Notes: generated by a model from the sequence alone, not told the origin. A DNA stretch of 64,000 nt from Ruegeria sp. THAF33 (GCF_009363615.1 NZ_CP045385.1:62001-126000), one strand, 5' to 3'; positions 8,016 to 18,071 are shown, counted from the stretch's first letter. A program made the numbers and translations.

Positions 8016-9725
8016 TCAGAACATGAAATAACGTTGCGCCATCGGCAAAACCTCGGCGGGTTGGCAGGTGAGCAATTCGCCGTCCGCACGCACCTCATAG
8101 GTTTCGGGGTCGACGTCGATCTGCGGCGTTGCATCGTTCAGCAGCAAATCCTGCTTGCCGATGTCGCGGGTATTGCGCACGACGACGGTCTGTTTCGCCA
8201 GCCCAAGCGTATCGCCAATCCCGTCGGCCTGCGCGGCGGCCGAGACAAAGGTGATCGCCGAGTGTTCCACCGAGCGCCCATAAGCCCCGAACATCGGGCG
8301 GCTATAGACCGGCTGCGGTGTCGGGATCGAGGCATTCGGATCGCCCATCTGCGCGCACGCAATGGTGCCGCCCAGCAGAACCATTTCGGGCTTCACGCCA
8401 AAGAAGGCGGGGTTCCATAGCACCAGATCGGCGCGTTTGCCTTCTTCTATGCTGCCGATTTCATGGCTGACGCCGTGGGCAATTGCCGGGTTGATGGTGT
8501 ATTTCGCGATATAGCGGCGCACGCGCATATTGTCGTTTTCACCGGTTTCCTCTGGTAGGCGGCCGCGCTGTTTCTTCATCTTGTCAGCGGTCTGCCATGT
8601 GCGGATCAGCACTTCACCCACGCGGCCCATGGCCTGACTGTCGGACGCGATGATGCTGAACGCGCCCATGTCGTGCAGGATATCCTCGGCCGCAATCGTC
8701 TCGCGCCGGATGCGGCTTTCGGCAAAAGCCACATCCTCGGGGATGGATTTGTCGAGGTGGTGGCAGACCATCAGCATGTCCAGATGCTCTTCGACCGTGT
8801 TCACGGTGAAGGGCCGCGTCGGGTTGGTCGAGGACGGCAGAACGTGGTTCTCACCGCAGATCTTGATGATATCCGGGGCGTGGCCGCCGCCTGCGCCCTC
8901 GGTGTGAAACGCATGAATGGTCCGGCCTTTCATGGCCCCCACGGTGTTTTCCACAAAGCCGGATTCGTTCAGCGTGTCGGTGTGGATCATCACCTGCACG
9001 TCCATCGCGTCGGCGACCGAGAGGCAGCAGTCGATGGCCGCAGGTGTCGTGCCCCAATCTTCGTGCAGTTTCAGCGCGCAGGCCCCGGCCTTGACCTGTT
9101 CCTCTAACGCAGCGGGTAGCGAAGCGTTTCCCTTACCGGCAAAGGCCAGGTTCATCGGGAAGGCGTCAGCCGCCTGCAGCATCCGCCCGATATGCCAGGG
9201 GCCGGGGGTGCAGGTGGTGGCCAGAGTGCCGTGCGCCGGTCCGGTGCCACCGCCCAGCATGGTGGTCAGACCGGAATGCAGCGCGTCCTCGATCTGTTGT
9301 GGGCAGATAAAGTGGATATGGCTGTCGAATCCACCCGCGGTCAGGATACGCCCTTCACCCGCGATGGCCTCGGTTCCGGTGCCGATGATGATATCGACGC
9401 CGGGCTGCGTGTCTGGATTCCCGGCCTTCCCGATCTTGGCGATGCGCCCGTCTTTCAGACCCACATCGGCCTTGTAGATACCCGAGTGGTCCACGATCAG
9501 CGCATTGGTGATGACCGTATCCACGGCCCCTTCGGCCCGGGTGGCCTGAGACTGCCCCATCCCGTCGCGGATCACCTTGCCGCCGCCAAATTTGACCTCT
9601 TCGCCATAGACGGTCAGGTCGCGTTCTACCTCGATCACCAGATCGGTGTCGGCCAGCCGCAGCTTGTCTCCCGTGGTGGGGCCAAACATGGCGGCATAGT
9701 CAGAGCGTTTGATTTTTGCTGGCAT
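8016..9725 (-). CDS. ureC: urease alpha subunit UreC
   Basis: 569 residues, full length. Active-site landmarks are intact: [10 protein letters not shown] (His137, His139), the carbamylated lysine in ALKLHEDWG (Lys219), [12 protein letters not shown], and the mobile-flap region [22 protein letters not shown] with its catalytic His. The enzyme hydrolyses urea to ammonia and carbamate using two nickel ions. Its start shares a base with the ureB stop, so the structural genes are coupled. With a full set of accessory genes next to it, the enzyme should be functional. Confidence 0.98.
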   Translation of the reverse strand: MPAKIKRSDYAAMFGPTTGDKLRLADTDLVIEVERDLTVYGEEVKFGGGKVIRDGMGQSQATRAEGAVDTVITNALIVDHSGIYKADVGLKDGRIAKIGKAGNPDTQPGVDIIIGTGTEAIAGEGRILTAGGFDSHIHFICPQQIEDALHSGLTTMLGGGTGPAHGTLATTCTPGPWHIGRMLQAADAFPMNLAFAGKGNASLPAALEEQVKAGACALKLHEDWGTTPAAIDCCLSVADAMDVQVMIHTDTLNESGFVENTVGAMKGRTIHAFHTEGAGGGHAPDIIKICGENHVLPSSTNPTRPFTVNTVEEHLDMLMVCHHLDKSIPEDVAFAESRIRRETIAAEDILHDMGAFSIIASDSQAMGRVGEVLIRTWQTADKMKKQRGRLPEETGENDNMRVRRYIAKYTINPAIAHGVSHEIGSIEEGKRADLVLWNPAFFGVKPEMVLLGGTIACAQMGDPNASIPTPQPVYSRPMFGAYGRSVEHSAITFVSAAAQADGIGDTLGLAKQTVVVRNTRDIGKQDLLLNDATPQIDVDPETYEVRADGELLTCQPAEVLPMAQRYFMF

Positions 9726-10030
9726 CAGAGTGGCCCCATGACCTTTTGATTGAACCCGTAAACCTTGCGCGCGCCGCTGATCGGGATCAGCGAGACCTCT
9801 CGGGCCTGACCGGGTTCGAACCGCACAGCGGTACCGGGGGCGATGTCCAGACGCAGGCCATGGGAGGCAGCGCGGTCGAATTCCAGTGCGGGATTGGTTT
9901 CGGCGAAATGATAGTGCGAGCCGACCTGAATTGGGCGGTCGCCGGTATTGGCCACCATCAGCGTCACCGGTTCAACGCCCGGGTTGAGCGTGATTTCGCC
10001 CTCGGCAGGGAAAAGCTCGCCGGGGATCAT
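9725..10030 (-). CDS. ureB: urease beta subunit UreB
   Basis: 101 residues beginning [13 protein letters not shown], the family signature, with the conserved [26 protein letters not shown] region (quoted here only to locate residues about 30-55). It packs against UreC in the trimeric holoenzyme. Its ATG overlaps the stop of the small membrane gene upstream (ATGA), so translation of ureB may depend on that peptide being translated. Confidence 0.95.
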   Translation of the reverse strand: MIPGELFPAEGEITLNPGVEPVTLMVANTGDRPIQVGSHYHFAETNPALEFDRAASHGLRLDIAPGTAVRFEPGQAREVSLIPISGARKVYGFNQKVMGPL

Positions 10031-10188
10031 TTGTTTAGTTTCACCATCAAAGCAACAGCGGCCAGCGCGACCACCGCGAGGCCCACGGCCAAAGCGGCAT
10101 AGTCCGTGCCATGTGCATGGATATGCGTGCCATTATGCGCGGCGGCGGGGCCAGCCAGGATCAAAGCGGGGAAAAGCATACGGGTCAT
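10027..10188 (-). CDS. His-rich small membrane protein in the urease operon (53 aa)
   Basis: A 53-residue reading frame between ureA and ureB. It starts behind AAGGAAC and ends with an ATGA overlap onto ureB. The N-terminus ([17 protein letters not shown]) resembles a short signal sequence. It is followed by a histidine cluster, [10 protein letters not shown], and then one hydrophobic helix ([20 protein letters not shown]) with a KLNK tail. The mature part would present four histidines outside the membrane ahead of the anchor. Small membrane genes at this position are, to my memory, recurrent in rhodobacterial urease operons. A role in nickel handling is inference from the His cluster and operon position; a plain spacer peptide is possible. 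Confidence 0.7.
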   Translation of the reverse strand: MTRMLFPALILAGPAAAHNGTHIHAHGTDYAALAVGLAVVALAAVALMVKLNK

Positions 10189-10203
10189 ATCAGGGTTCCT
10201 TTG

Positions 10204-10506
10204 TCAGCGAATAGGGTTGTGGACAGTCACCAGCTTGGTGCCATCGGGAAAGGTGGCCTCGACCTGAACCTCGTGGATCATCTCGGGCACGCCCTCCATG
10301 CATTGCGCGCGGGTGATCACCTCGGCCCCGGCTTGCATCATGTCGGCGACCGACCGCCCATCGCGGGCACCTTCGACCACGGCGTCAGTGATCAGGGCAA
10401 TCGCCTCGGGGTGGTTCAGCTTGACACCACGTGCCAGCCGCTTGCGGGCGACCTCGGCGGCCATGGCGACCAGCAGTTTGTCTTTTTCTCGGGGCGTCAG
10501 GTTCAT
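10204..10506 (-). CDS. ureA: urease gamma subunit UreA
   Basis: 100 residues, the standard length for a separate gamma subunit. The protein begins [20 protein letters not shown] and contains [13 protein letters not shown] and the C-terminal [14 protein letters not shown] signature. It is the first structural subunit, one base after the ureD stop. Gamma, beta and alpha as three separate genes is the usual proteobacterial arrangement. Confidence 0.97.
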   Translation of the reverse strand: MNLTPREKDKLLVAMAAEVARKRLARGVKLNHPEAIALITDAVVEGARDGRSVADMMQAGAEVITRAQCMEGVPEMIHEVQVEATFPDGTKLVTVHNPIR

Positions 10507-10507
10507 G

Positions 10508-11362
10508 TCAGATTGTCCAGCATCGGGGAAGCGTATTATTGTTCAGTTGCCGCAGGACCGGCAGCAGCGCGCGGCGCAGGGCAAGGCTGTTTTGGGCCAG
10601 CATTCGGATCACCAGCAGATCACGGTGCAGCAAGCTGGCCCCGGCGGTGTCGGGCAGCATCTGACGGATCGCGTCCAACTGGCCTTGGGCCGTGGGTGAG
10701 GCGAAGGCGACCAAAGCCATCGCACCTGCATCGCCTGCGATATGGGGCTGGGCCAGATGCGTCTGCAGATCGCCGCTGAACCGCAAGGCGTCCAGAAACA
10801 GGGGCGCGCCGTTCCGGCGAATCTCGATCCGGTCGCGCAGGCGGATATCGGTCAAGCGTTCGCCCATGGCCATCCGCCCGAAGATCAGCGGCTCGACCAT
10901 CAGCGCGCTGGCATCCGGGGCCAGATCGATTTGCAAACGGCGGTCAAGCGCGCTGCCGTCGAACAGGATCGTCTCTTGCGGCAACCAGTTCAGCCGCGCG
11001 CCCGGTGCGGCTATCAGGTGATTGACGACCTGCCCGGACGGGCCGGGCTTGGCCTTATAGGCGCGCTCGCAGGCCTGCGTGGTCAGGGTCAACGTTGTGC
11101 CTTTACCCGCCTGAGCCTGCAATCGAAACGAATCGCCGCCTGTGATCCCGCCCGCAGTGTTCAGCAACACGGCATCCAGCGCATCCCCGTCGGTTCGGGG
11201 GAACAGGCACTTGAACGATCCCGACTGACGAAACCCGTCCAGAACTGAGGCTTTACAATAACGCTTGACGCTCAGCCGAACTGCGCCCTGTGCGCGTGGC
11301 GGCGTCGTGGCCTTGGGGGGCGATATCGTGGCGTGATGTGTAATGGCGCACCTGCGGGACAA
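10508..11362 (-). CDS. ureD: urease accessory protein UreD
   Basis: About 284 residues with the UreD/UreH signatures [32 protein letters not shown] and [12 protein letters not shown]. UreD is the scaffold that binds apo-urease and channels nickel from UreG. It is the first gene of the ure operon. The frame can only start at a TTG (11,362) because a stop lies upstream and there is no ATG near the N-terminus; the first ~25 residues are unlike the family, so the true start may be an internal rare codon. Confidence 0.93.
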   Translation of the reverse strand: MSRRCAITHHATISPPKATTPPRAQGAVRLSVKRYCKASVLDGFRQSGSFKCLFPRTDGDALDAVLLNTAGGITGGDSFRLQAQAGKGTTLTLTTQACERAYKAKPGPSGQVVNHLIAAPGARLNWLPQETILFDGSALDRRLQIDLAPDASALMVEPLIFGRMAMGERLTDIRLRDRIEIRRNGAPLFLDALRFSGDLQTHLAQPHIAGDAGAMALVAFASPTAQGQLDAIRQMLPDTAGASLLHRDLLVIRMLAQNSLALRRALLPVLRQLNNNTLPRCWTI

Positions 11363-11723
11363 CGTTCGGTGCCGCCTGTTTCAGCGCTTGTTTGTCAAAA
11401 CTCTATTCCCGAACAGCGAATCCTGTCCGTTTTTCAGAGCAGCAGATTACTTCTTGGGCAATCATCCCGACTTTCGCCGAAAATTTGAGCACAAGTGCCG
11501 AATGATCGGGAATGTCCGGCTAACGATTTGCCAACTTCGCCGCAATGCAGAAACCGTATGGGTGCCCACCACGGGGAAAACGCCCAGGGGTGTGTGACGG
11601 CTGCGCGAATTGGACCTCGGACACAACCGCCACACGTAACGCAACATACTGTTGCGGGGATCAGGTAGTAGAAGACGGCGTGTCAACGCAAGGATTCTGT
11701 GCCCGCCCCGCCAGGAGAATCTA
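11363..11723. promoter_or_regulatory. divergent control region between ure and urt operons
   Basis: 361 bp with no gene separates ureD (minus) from urtA (plus), so both promoters must lie here. The clearest element is the inverted repeat at 11,640-11,656. I could not see a convincing sigma-54 -24/-12 box, so NtrC control, though common for urea uptake, is not shown by the sequence. Confidence 0.5.
11640..11656. promoter_or_regulatory. 17-bp inverted repeat upstream of urtA (operator candidate)
   Basis: CGCAACA-TAC-TGTTGCG is a perfect 7-bp dyad with a 3-base spacer, centred about 75 bp before the urtA ATG. The size and symmetry suit a dimeric repressor or activator site. The regulator is not identified. 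Confidence 0.4.
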
Positions 11724-13004
11724 ATGACATTTCTCAAATCCACGCTCGCCGGATCGGCCGTCTTCGCCGCCATGGCAACCGCTGCGTTGTCGGCAGAAGA
11801 CACCATCAAGGTTGGCGTACTGCATTCGCTGTCGGGCACCATGGCGATCTCGGAAACCACGCTGAAAGACACCATGCTGATGCTGATCGACCAGCAAAAC
11901 GCCAAGGGCGGCCTGCTCGGCAAGCAGCTTGAGGCCGTGGTGGTCGACCCCGCATCCGACTGGCCGCTATTTGCTGAAAAAGCGCGTGAGCTGCTGAGCG
12001 TGCATGAGGTGGATGTGATCTTTGGCAACTGGACGTCTGTTAGCCGAAAGTCGGTCCTGCCGGTGATCGAAGAACTGAACGGCCTGCTGTTCTATCCGGT
12101 TCAATATGAGGGTGAAGAATCGTCCAAGAACGTCTTCTACACTGGTGCCGCGCCGAACCAGCAGGCAATCCCTGCGACCGACTATTTCCTGGACGAGTTG
12201 GGCGTTGAGAAATTCGCACTGCTAGGCACAGATTATGTTTATCCCCGCACCACCAACAACATTCTGGAAAGCTATCTGAAGCAGAAGGGCATCGCGGACG
12301 AGGATATCTTCGTCAACTACACCCCGTTTGGGCACTCTGACTGGTCCAAGATCGTGGCCGATGTGGTCGCACTGGGTGCGGATGGCAAGAAGGTCGGCGT
12401 GATCTCGACCATCAACGGTGACGCCAACATTGGCTTCTACAAAGAGCTGGCTGCGGCGGGCGTCTCAGCAGACGACATTCCGGTCGTGGCCTTCTCGGTG
12501 GGTGAGGAAGAACTGTCCGGTCTGGATACAGCCAACCTTGTGGGCCATCTGGCGGCGTGGAACTATTTCCAGTCGGCGGATACCGACGTGAACGCGGAAT
12601 TCGTCGAAACATGGAAAGCCACCATGGGCGACGAGCGCGTGACCAATGACCCGATGGAGGCGCATTACATTGGCTTCAACATGTGGGTGAACGCCGCAAC
12701 CGAAGCTGGCTCGACCGAAGTCGACGATGTACGCGCCGCCATGTACGGCCAGGAATTCCCGAACCTGACCGGCGGCACCGCGGTCATGTTGCCGAACCAC
12801 CATCTGGCGAAACCGGTTCTGATCGGTGAGATTCAGGAAGACGGCCAGTTCGACATCATCAGCGAAACCGACGTTGTGCCGGGCGACGCCTGGACTGACT
12901 TCCTGCCGGAATCGGCGGTGCTGATCTCGGATTGGAAAGAACTGGGTTGCGGTATGTACAACACCGAGACCAAGACCTGCGTTCAGACCCTGTCGAACTA
13001 CTAA
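11724..13004 (+). CDS. urtA: urea ABC transporter substrate-binding protein UrtA
   Basis: 426 residues from the ATG at 11,724, which follows AGGAG; a longer frame upstream lacks a ribosome-binding site. A Sec signal peptide covers about residues 1-22 (STLAGSAVFAAMATAALSA). The mature part begins DTIKVGVLHSLSGTMAISE, the family signature of the UrtA/FmdD branch of branched-chain-amide binding proteins, and contains FGNWTSVSRKSVLPV and FYPVQYEGEESSKNV. It captures urea in the periplasm for the UrtBCDE transporter encoded downstream. The ure operon next door supports urea rather than short amides as ligand. Confidence 0.95.
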   Translation: MTFLKSTLAGSAVFAAMATAALSAEDTIKVGVLHSLSGTMAISETTLKDTMLMLIDQQNAKGGLLGKQLEAVVVDPASDWPLFAEKARELLSVHEVDVIFGNWTSVSRKSVLPVIEELNGLLFYPVQYEGEESSKNVFYTGAAPNQQAIPATDYFLDELGVEKFALLGTDYVYPRTTNNILESYLKQKGIADEDIFVNYTPFGHSDWSKIVADVVALGADGKKVGVISTINGDANIGFYKELAAAGVSADDIPVVAFSVGEEELSGLDTANLVGHLAAWNYFQSADTDVNAEFVETWKATMGDERVTNDPMEAHYIGFNMWVNAATEAGSTEVDDVRAAMYGQEFPNLTGGTAVMLPNHHLAKPVLIGEIQEDGQFDIISETDVVPGDAWTDFLPESAVLISDWKELGCGMYNTETKTCVQTLSNY

Positions 13005-13064
13005 ACTATACGCAAGGCGGGTGCGATTGCCCGCCTTGCCCCAAGACATCTCGGGTTTCATCAA

Positions 13065-15017
13065 ATGTTACGACTTTACCTTGCGGGCCTCGCAATCCTG
13101 TGCGCCTGCCTGACTGCCAACGCGCAAGAGGCCGGTTTGCAGCCGATTCTGCGACAGCATCAGGAGATCATCGCCAAAAGCTCACGCAAGACGATCAAAC
13201 CGGCGATTGACGCGATTGCCAGCAGCGGGTTGCCACAGGCGCAGGTGATGCTTGAGACATGGGCCGCCAAGGACGTGTGGATGCGCAAGTCCGACGGCCT
13301 GTTCTTTGTCGGGAAAAAAGCCGAGGGGCGGTCGTATGAACTGACCGATTTCGATACCGGAGAGGTCGTCGGGACGTTTGAGAAATCCGACCTGAAACAG
13401 TTGAAACCCAATAGCGGTATCCGCGCGATGATCGGAACGGCTTTGGTGCAGTTCCAGTTGACCGATCCAGATAGCGCTCGGCGACAGGCTGCGTTGCAAT
13501 CCATCCAACGCGATCCCGAGGGGGTATTGTTGGAACCACTTCGCGCGTCAATTGACGACGAACCCGATGCGGATTTGAAGGCGCAGAAGCAGCGGTTGGA
13601 ACGGTTGTTGACCATTGGGTATGACACCGATACCGACGCGCGTGTGGCTGCGATTGAAGAGATGTCCGACGATCTGGGCGTCGATGTTCGCGCGGCCCTG
13701 AACCCTTTGGTAGTGACCAAACGACAGGCCGCTGCCACGCTGCCCTCGGACATGAATATCGCCGCCGTGCTGCAACCCGACTCGGATGACCTGTCGCGCG
13801 ACGTGGCTTATGATCTGCTGGTTGCCAGCGATTTGGCCGCACCGCGTGTTTCGCCAGACGACATTCGCGCCGCTCTGGCCGCCAATATCGACCGAGGTCG
13901 CGTGGGGGGTGTTCCGTTTGCGCAACTGAGCTCCGCCGCTGCCCGCGCGCAGGCGTATGAGGCATTGGCTGAGGCCGGGACCGTCCCGGCCTTGATCACG
14001 CAAGCCGACATCGATGCAGCACTTGCCGCGCATGTGTTCTTTGATACCTACGCGGAGCCTTCGCCCGACGTGACCGCCGCCGCCGCGCATGCATTGGAGC
14101 AGATTGAGTTGAAGGTCGGCCTGAACCAGACCCTCGACCTGACGCTGGACGCGATTTCTCTGGCGTCGATCTATTTCCTCGCCGCCATCGGCCTGGCGAT
14201 CACCTTCGGCGTGATGGGCGTCATCAACATGGCCCATGGTGAGTTTATCATGATGGGCGCATACACCGGCTATGTGGTGCAGCAATTTATCCCCGACCAC
14301 ACGCTGTCGATCATCGTCGCGATCCCGATGGCCTTTGCCGTCACCTTCGCCATGGGCGTCGCGATGGAGCGGCTGGTGATCCGCTGGCTGTATTCGCGTC
14401 CACTTGAGACTCTGTTGGCGACCTTCGGTATCTCGATTGCGCTGCAACAACTGGCCAAGAACATCTTCGGCACGCAGGCAAGGCCGCTGACCGCGCCCGG
14501 CTGGCTGGACGGCGCTTGGGTGCTGAACGACGTGGTCTCGATCAGCTATATCCGTATCGCGATCTTTGTGCTGGCGATGATCTTTCTGGGGCTGTTTTTG
14601 TACATCATGAAACGCACCCGGTTGGGGCTTGAGATGCGCGCAGTGACGCAGAACCCGCGTATGGCCGGATCGATGGGCATCAATCCAGGACGGGTGAATA
14701 TGCTGACCTTCGGGCTGGGTTCGGGCATCGCCGGGATCGCCGGAGTTGCAATTGGACTGTTCGCCAAGGTCACGTCCGATCTGGGCAGCGACTATATCGT
14801 GCAGAGCTTCATGACTGTGGTTGTCGGCGGTGTGGGCAATATCTGGGGCGCGTTGGCGGGGGCAGGCATGATCGGCTTCCTGCAAAAGGGGATTGAGTGG
14901 ATGACCCCCTCGAACACCCTCGCGGCCCAAACCTACATGATCATCTTCATCATCATTTTCATCCAGTTCCGGCCAAGGGGCATCATCGCCCTCAAAGGCC
15001 GCGCGGCGGGGGATTGA
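13065..15017 (+). CDS. urtB: urea ABC transporter permease UrtB
   Basis: 650 residues. A signal-like hydrophobic start is followed by a soluble region of some 330 residues made of helical, repeat-like sequence, then a LivH-type permease domain from about residue 350 (LDAISLASIYFLAAIGLAI and MAHGEFIMMGAYTGY). The long N-terminal extension is typical of UrtB and distinguishes it from LivH. It pairs with UrtC to form the channel. It lies 60 bp after urtA and 3 bp before urtC. Confidence 0.95.
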   Translation: MLRLYLAGLAILCACLTANAQEAGLQPILRQHQEIIAKSSRKTIKPAIDAIASSGLPQAQVMLETWAAKDVWMRKSDGLFFVGKKAEGRSYELTDFDTGEVVGTFEKSDLKQLKPNSGIRAMIGTALVQFQLTDPDSARRQAALQSIQRDPEGVLLEPLRASIDDEPDADLKAQKQRLERLLTIGYDTDTDARVAAIEEMSDDLGVDVRAALNPLVVTKRQAAATLPSDMNIAAVLQPDSDDLSRDVAYDLLVASDLAAPRVSPDDIRAALAANIDRGRVGGVPFAQLSSAAARAQAYEALAEAGTVPALITQADIDAALAAHVFFDTYAEPSPDVTAAAAHALEQIELKVGLNQTLDLTLDAISLASIYFLAAIGLAITFGVMGVINMAHGEFIMMGAYTGYVVQQFIPDHTLSIIVAIPMAFAVTFAMGVAMERLVIRWLYSRPLETLLATFGISIALQQLAKNIFGTQARPLTAPGWLDGAWVLNDVVSISYIRIAIFVLAMIFLGLFLYIMKRTRLGLEMRAVTQNPRMAGSMGINPGRVNMLTFGLGSGIAGIAGVAIGLFAKVTSDLGSDYIVQSFMTVVVGGVGNIWGALAGAGMIGFLQKGIEWMTPSNTLAAQTYMIIFIIIFIQFRPRGIIALKGRAAGD

Positions 15018-15020
15018 GCC

Positions 15021-16250
15021 ATGGACCGCAGTTTTGTTGCCAAAAACCCCTCGGTGCTGGTCTTTCTGGCCATCCTGTCCCTGTTCACCTTGGGCGTTAC
15101 CGTCCTGTCCGAAGGGTTCGGGATCGGCGTGATCTCGACCAGCTTTGTCAAAACGCTGGGCAAGACCCTGTGCCTGTGCCTGATCGCTGTGGCAATGGAT
15201 CTGGTCTGGGGCTTCACGGGCATCCTCTCTCTCGGTCATTTCGCCTTTTTCGGGCTGGGCGGCTACATGATCGGCATGTGGCTGATGTACGAACGCACCC
15301 GCTTGATCGTGGTCGAGTCACTGTCGCAAGCCGACATTCCGCCCACCCCGTCCGAGGTGGTGGACGCCATCGGAACGCAAATCTTCGGCGTCGTCGGATC
15401 GTCGGGCTTCCCGCTGATCTGGGCCTTTTCAGACAGTCTGTTCCTGCAACTGGCACTTGTCGTATTGGTGCCGGGCCTGTTGGCGTTGATCTTCGGATGG
15501 CTGGCGTTCCGCAGCCGGGTGACGGGCGTGTACCTGTCGATCCTGACGCAAGCAATGACCTTGGCGCTGGCGTTGTACCTGTTTCAGAACGACAGCGGCT
15601 TGCGCGGCAACAACGGCCTGTCGGGCTTGCAGAACCTGCCGGGCGTCACGGCTTCGCAGGATGTGGTGTCGATCTGGTTCCTCTGGGCCTCGGCTTTGGC
15701 CTTGGGGCTGGGATACATGCTGGCGGCATGGGTGGTGTCAGGCAAGTTTGGCTCGGTCATCCGGGGCATCCGCGACAACGAGGCGCGTGTGCGGTTCCTC
15801 GGCTACTCGGTCGAAGTCTACAAGCTGGCCGTCTTCACCCTGACCGCCTGTATCGCCGCCGTAGCGGGGGCGCTCTATTATCCGCAGGCGGGCATCATCA
15901 ACCCCGAGGAGATGGCCCCGATCGCCTCGATATATCTGGCCGTCTGGGTCGCCATCGGCGGGCGTGGTCGCCTGTACGGCGCCGTCATCGGCGCGGCGTT
16001 CGTCAGCCTGCTCAGCACATGGTTCACGGGCGGGCAGGCACCAGATATCCCGCTGGGGTTCTACACGATCAAATGGGTCGACTGGTGGCAGGTGCTGCTG
16101 GGCGTGTCCTTCGTGCTGGTCACGCTGTTTGCTCCGCAAGGGATCGGAGGGCTGTTCGACCTCTGGACCAACCTCCGCGCACCACAGCGCCACGGCGCGG
16201 CCCTGGGGCCTGATGAAAGCGCGTTGCGTGAAAAGGAGGCCACGGAATGA
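15021..16250 (+). CDS. urtC: urea ABC transporter permease UrtC
   Basis: 409 residues with about ten hydrophobic segments and LivM-family landmarks: LVWGFTGILSLGHFAFFGLG, the EAA-like loop GIRDNEARVRFLGYSVEVYK, and AVWVAIGGRGRLYGAVIGA. It forms the transmembrane pore with UrtB. The stop overlaps the urtD start by 4 bp (ATGA), so membrane and ATPase subunits are coupled. Confidence 0.95.
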   Translation: MDRSFVAKNPSVLVFLAILSLFTLGVTVLSEGFGIGVISTSFVKTLGKTLCLCLIAVAMDLVWGFTGILSLGHFAFFGLGGYMIGMWLMYERTRLIVVESLSQADIPPTPSEVVDAIGTQIFGVVGSSGFPLIWAFSDSLFLQLALVVLVPGLLALIFGWLAFRSRVTGVYLSILTQAMTLALALYLFQNDSGLRGNNGLSGLQNLPGVTASQDVVSIWFLWASALALGLGYMLAAWVVSGKFGSVIRGIRDNEARVRFLGYSVEVYKLAVFTLTACIAAVAGALYYPQAGIINPEEMAPIASIYLAVWVAIGGRGRLYGAVIGAAFVSLLSTWFTGGQAPDIPLGFYTIKWVDWWQVLLGVSFVLVTLFAPQGIGGLFDLWTNLRAPQRHGAALGPDESALREKEATE

Positions 16251-16987
16251 GCACTCTGCTAGAGGTCAGCGGCGTGTCGGTTACCTTCGACGGGTTCCGC
16301 GCCATCAACAACCTGTCCTTCCAGATAGGCAACGCCGAGCTGCGCGCGGTGATCGGACCGAACGGGGCGGGCAAAACCACCTTTATGGATATAGTCACCG
16401 GCAAGACCCGGCCCGACGAAGGTCGCGTGATCTGGGGTGAGAAATCCGTTTCCCTGTTGCGAATGAGCGAAGCCAAGATCGCGCAAGCCGGCATCGGGCG
16501 TAAGTTCCAGAAACCCACCGTGTTCGAAGATCAAACCGTGCAGGAAAACCTGCTGATGGCGCTGAAAAACAAGCGCGGCTGGCTGGGCGTGCTGTTCTAT
16601 CGGCCTTCTGCAGATGATCTGGACAAGGTCGCGGATCTAGCCTCTGAAATTGGTCTGAAGGATGAGTTGACCCGCAAATCCGGCGAACTCAGCCACGGGC
16701 AAAAACAATGGCTTGAGATCGGTATGCTTCTGGCGCAGGAACCCCGCCTTCTGCTGGTTGACGAACCCGCCGCCGGGATGACCCCGCAAGAACGCGAACA
16801 CACGACCGATCTATTGGTACAGGCCGCCAAAACCCGCGCCGTTGTTGTGGTCGAGCATGACATGGAGTTCGTGCGCCGCCTCAATTGCAAGGTCACAGTC
16901 CTGCATGAAGGCTCGGTTCTGGCCGAGGGCTCACTGGATCATGTCACATCAAATCAGGACGTCATCGATGTCTATCTGGGGCGCTGA
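16247..16987 (+). CDS. urtD: urea ABC transporter ATPase UrtD
   Basis: 246 residues with Walker A GPNGAGKTTF, signature SGELSHGQKQWLEIGM, Walker B LLLVDEPAAGM and the H-loop VVEHDMEFV. The LSHGQKQ form of the signature is typical of the LivG/UrtD group. It dimerises with UrtE to power urea import. It is coupled to urtC by ATGA and followed by urtE after 3 bp. Confidence 0.95.
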   Translation: MSTLLEVSGVSVTFDGFRAINNLSFQIGNAELRAVIGPNGAGKTTFMDIVTGKTRPDEGRVIWGEKSVSLLRMSEAKIAQAGIGRKFQKPTVFEDQTVQENLLMALKNKRGWLGVLFYRPSADDLDKVADLASEIGLKDELTRKSGELSHGQKQWLEIGMLLAQEPRLLLVDEPAAGMTPQEREHTTDLLVQAAKTRAVVVVEHDMEFVRRLNCKVTVLHEGSVLAEGSLDHVTSNQDVIDVYLGR

Positions 16988-16990
16988 GCA

Positions 16991-17686
16991 ATGCTGAAAC
17001 TGACCGATCTGACCCTGCATTACGGGCATTCGCAAATCCTCAACGGTATCTCGCTGGAGGCCGCGCGAGGAGAGGTGACCTGTGTGATGGGCACCAATGG
17101 CGTGGGGAAAACAAGCCTGATCAAGGCGATCTCGGGGACGCATCCGCGCTCGGGCGGCGATCTGATACTAAACGGTGAGGCCCTGCCACCTCTGCCAGCC
17201 CATCGCATGGCGTGGAAAGGCGTGGCCTACGTGCCGCAGGGGCGCGAGATTTTCCCGCTGTTGACTGTCCGCGAAAACCTTGAGGCCGGCTTTGTCTGCC
17301 TGCCAACAAATGAACATTTTGTTCCGGACGAGATCTTCGATATGTTCCCGGTGCTGAAGAAAATGCAGAACCGGCGCGGGGGTGATCTGTCGGGTGGCCA
17401 GCAACAGCAACTTGCTATTGCCCGGGCGCTGATCACCAAGCCTCAACTTTTGCTGCTGGACGAACCGACCGAAGGCATTCAACCCAACATCATCCAGCAG
17501 ATCGGCGAGGTAATTCGCCACCTCCGAACCAAAGGAGAGATGGCCATCATTCTGGTCGAGCAGTATTTCGATTTCGCCTATAATCTTGCCGACAAGTTCA
17601 TCGTCCTGCGGCGCGGCGCGGTCCTGATGCAAGGCACGCGGGACGAGCTTTCGCGGGAACAGGTTCTGCAAGGCGTAACGGTTTGA
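16991..17686 (+). CDS. urtE: urea ABC transporter ATPase UrtE
   Basis: 231 residues with Walker A GTNGVGKTSL, signature GGDLSGGQQQQLAIARAL, Walker B LLLLDEPTEGIQPNII and the H-loop VEQYFDFAY. The GIQPNII motif is characteristic of UrtE/LivF proteins. It is the last gene of the urt operon. No clear intrinsic terminator follows before the repeat-rich gap. Confidence 0.95.
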   Translation: MLKLTDLTLHYGHSQILNGISLEAARGEVTCVMGTNGVGKTSLIKAISGTHPRSGGDLILNGEALPPLPAHRMAWKGVAYVPQGREIFPLLTVRENLEAGFVCLPTNEHFVPDEIFDMFPVLKKMQNRRGGDLSGGQQQQLAIARALITKPQLLLLDEPTEGIQPNIIQQIGEVIRHLRTKGEMAIILVEQYFDFAYNLADKFIVLRRGAVLMQGTRDELSREQVLQGVTV

Positions 17687-17689
17687 CAT

Positions 17690-18071
17690 TCATAAAGGAA
17701 CCAGCCCGTTGACCGGCGAGAAGCTGCAGGTTTTACGGGGAGCAGTTTAGCACTCTAGCTACCTAATGCGGACTTTAATGCAACATCTCGCAGCGGTGGA
17801 TTCGTTACGCAATGTAGGGTTCGAACAGTGTCAGATTCTGCACTTGCAGCGGATGACCGGAATGTGGGCTGCGACCGCAGAATGCCACCAGTGTGTCGAA
17901 TGTCTCTTATGGGCCGGTCCTCAAAATTTGCAAGGTTCCCTATCCGCGTTTTGCTGTCATTGGGGCATCGTGCAGCATTGGTCAAAATGGGCTCGATTGT
18001 AACCATCGCTGCGCCGAGAACGTACGCCCGGTCCGGATTGGCGAACGGCACTTGCCGCCCGCCAAGGTACT
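17690..18071. other. repeat-filled gap after urt operon
   Basis: About 380 bp without a gene. It consists largely of two segments of the dispersed intergenic repeat family (17,815-17,890 and 17,925-18,000). I see no promoter or terminator I can support. Confidence 0.45.
17815..18000 (+). repeat. dispersed intergenic repeat, composite copy
   Basis: The first part includes GGGCTGCGACCGCAGAATGC, an interrupted dyad also present near 63,957 and in altered form near 59,400. The second part (TTTGCTGT, ATTGGGGCATCG, GTCAAA, TGGGCTCG) matches the minus strand of 54,550-54,650 with few differences. The two parts are side by side here and separate elsewhere, so the family is mosaic. Confidence 0.6.

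Noticed and set aside
7536..8420. 294-codon frame antisense to ureE and ureC
   Set aside because: Fully inside conserved urease genes on the other strand; no start signals.
13548..15239. 563-codon open frame antisense to urtB
   Set aside because: It is the mirror frame of a strongly coding GC-rich gene; the His/Gln/Asp-rich translation has no domain and no ribosome-binding site.
14897..16213. 438-codon frame overlapping urtC in another register
   Set aside because: Gly/Arg/His/Pro-rich shadow of urtC, whose own frame has clear LivM motifs and operon coupling.
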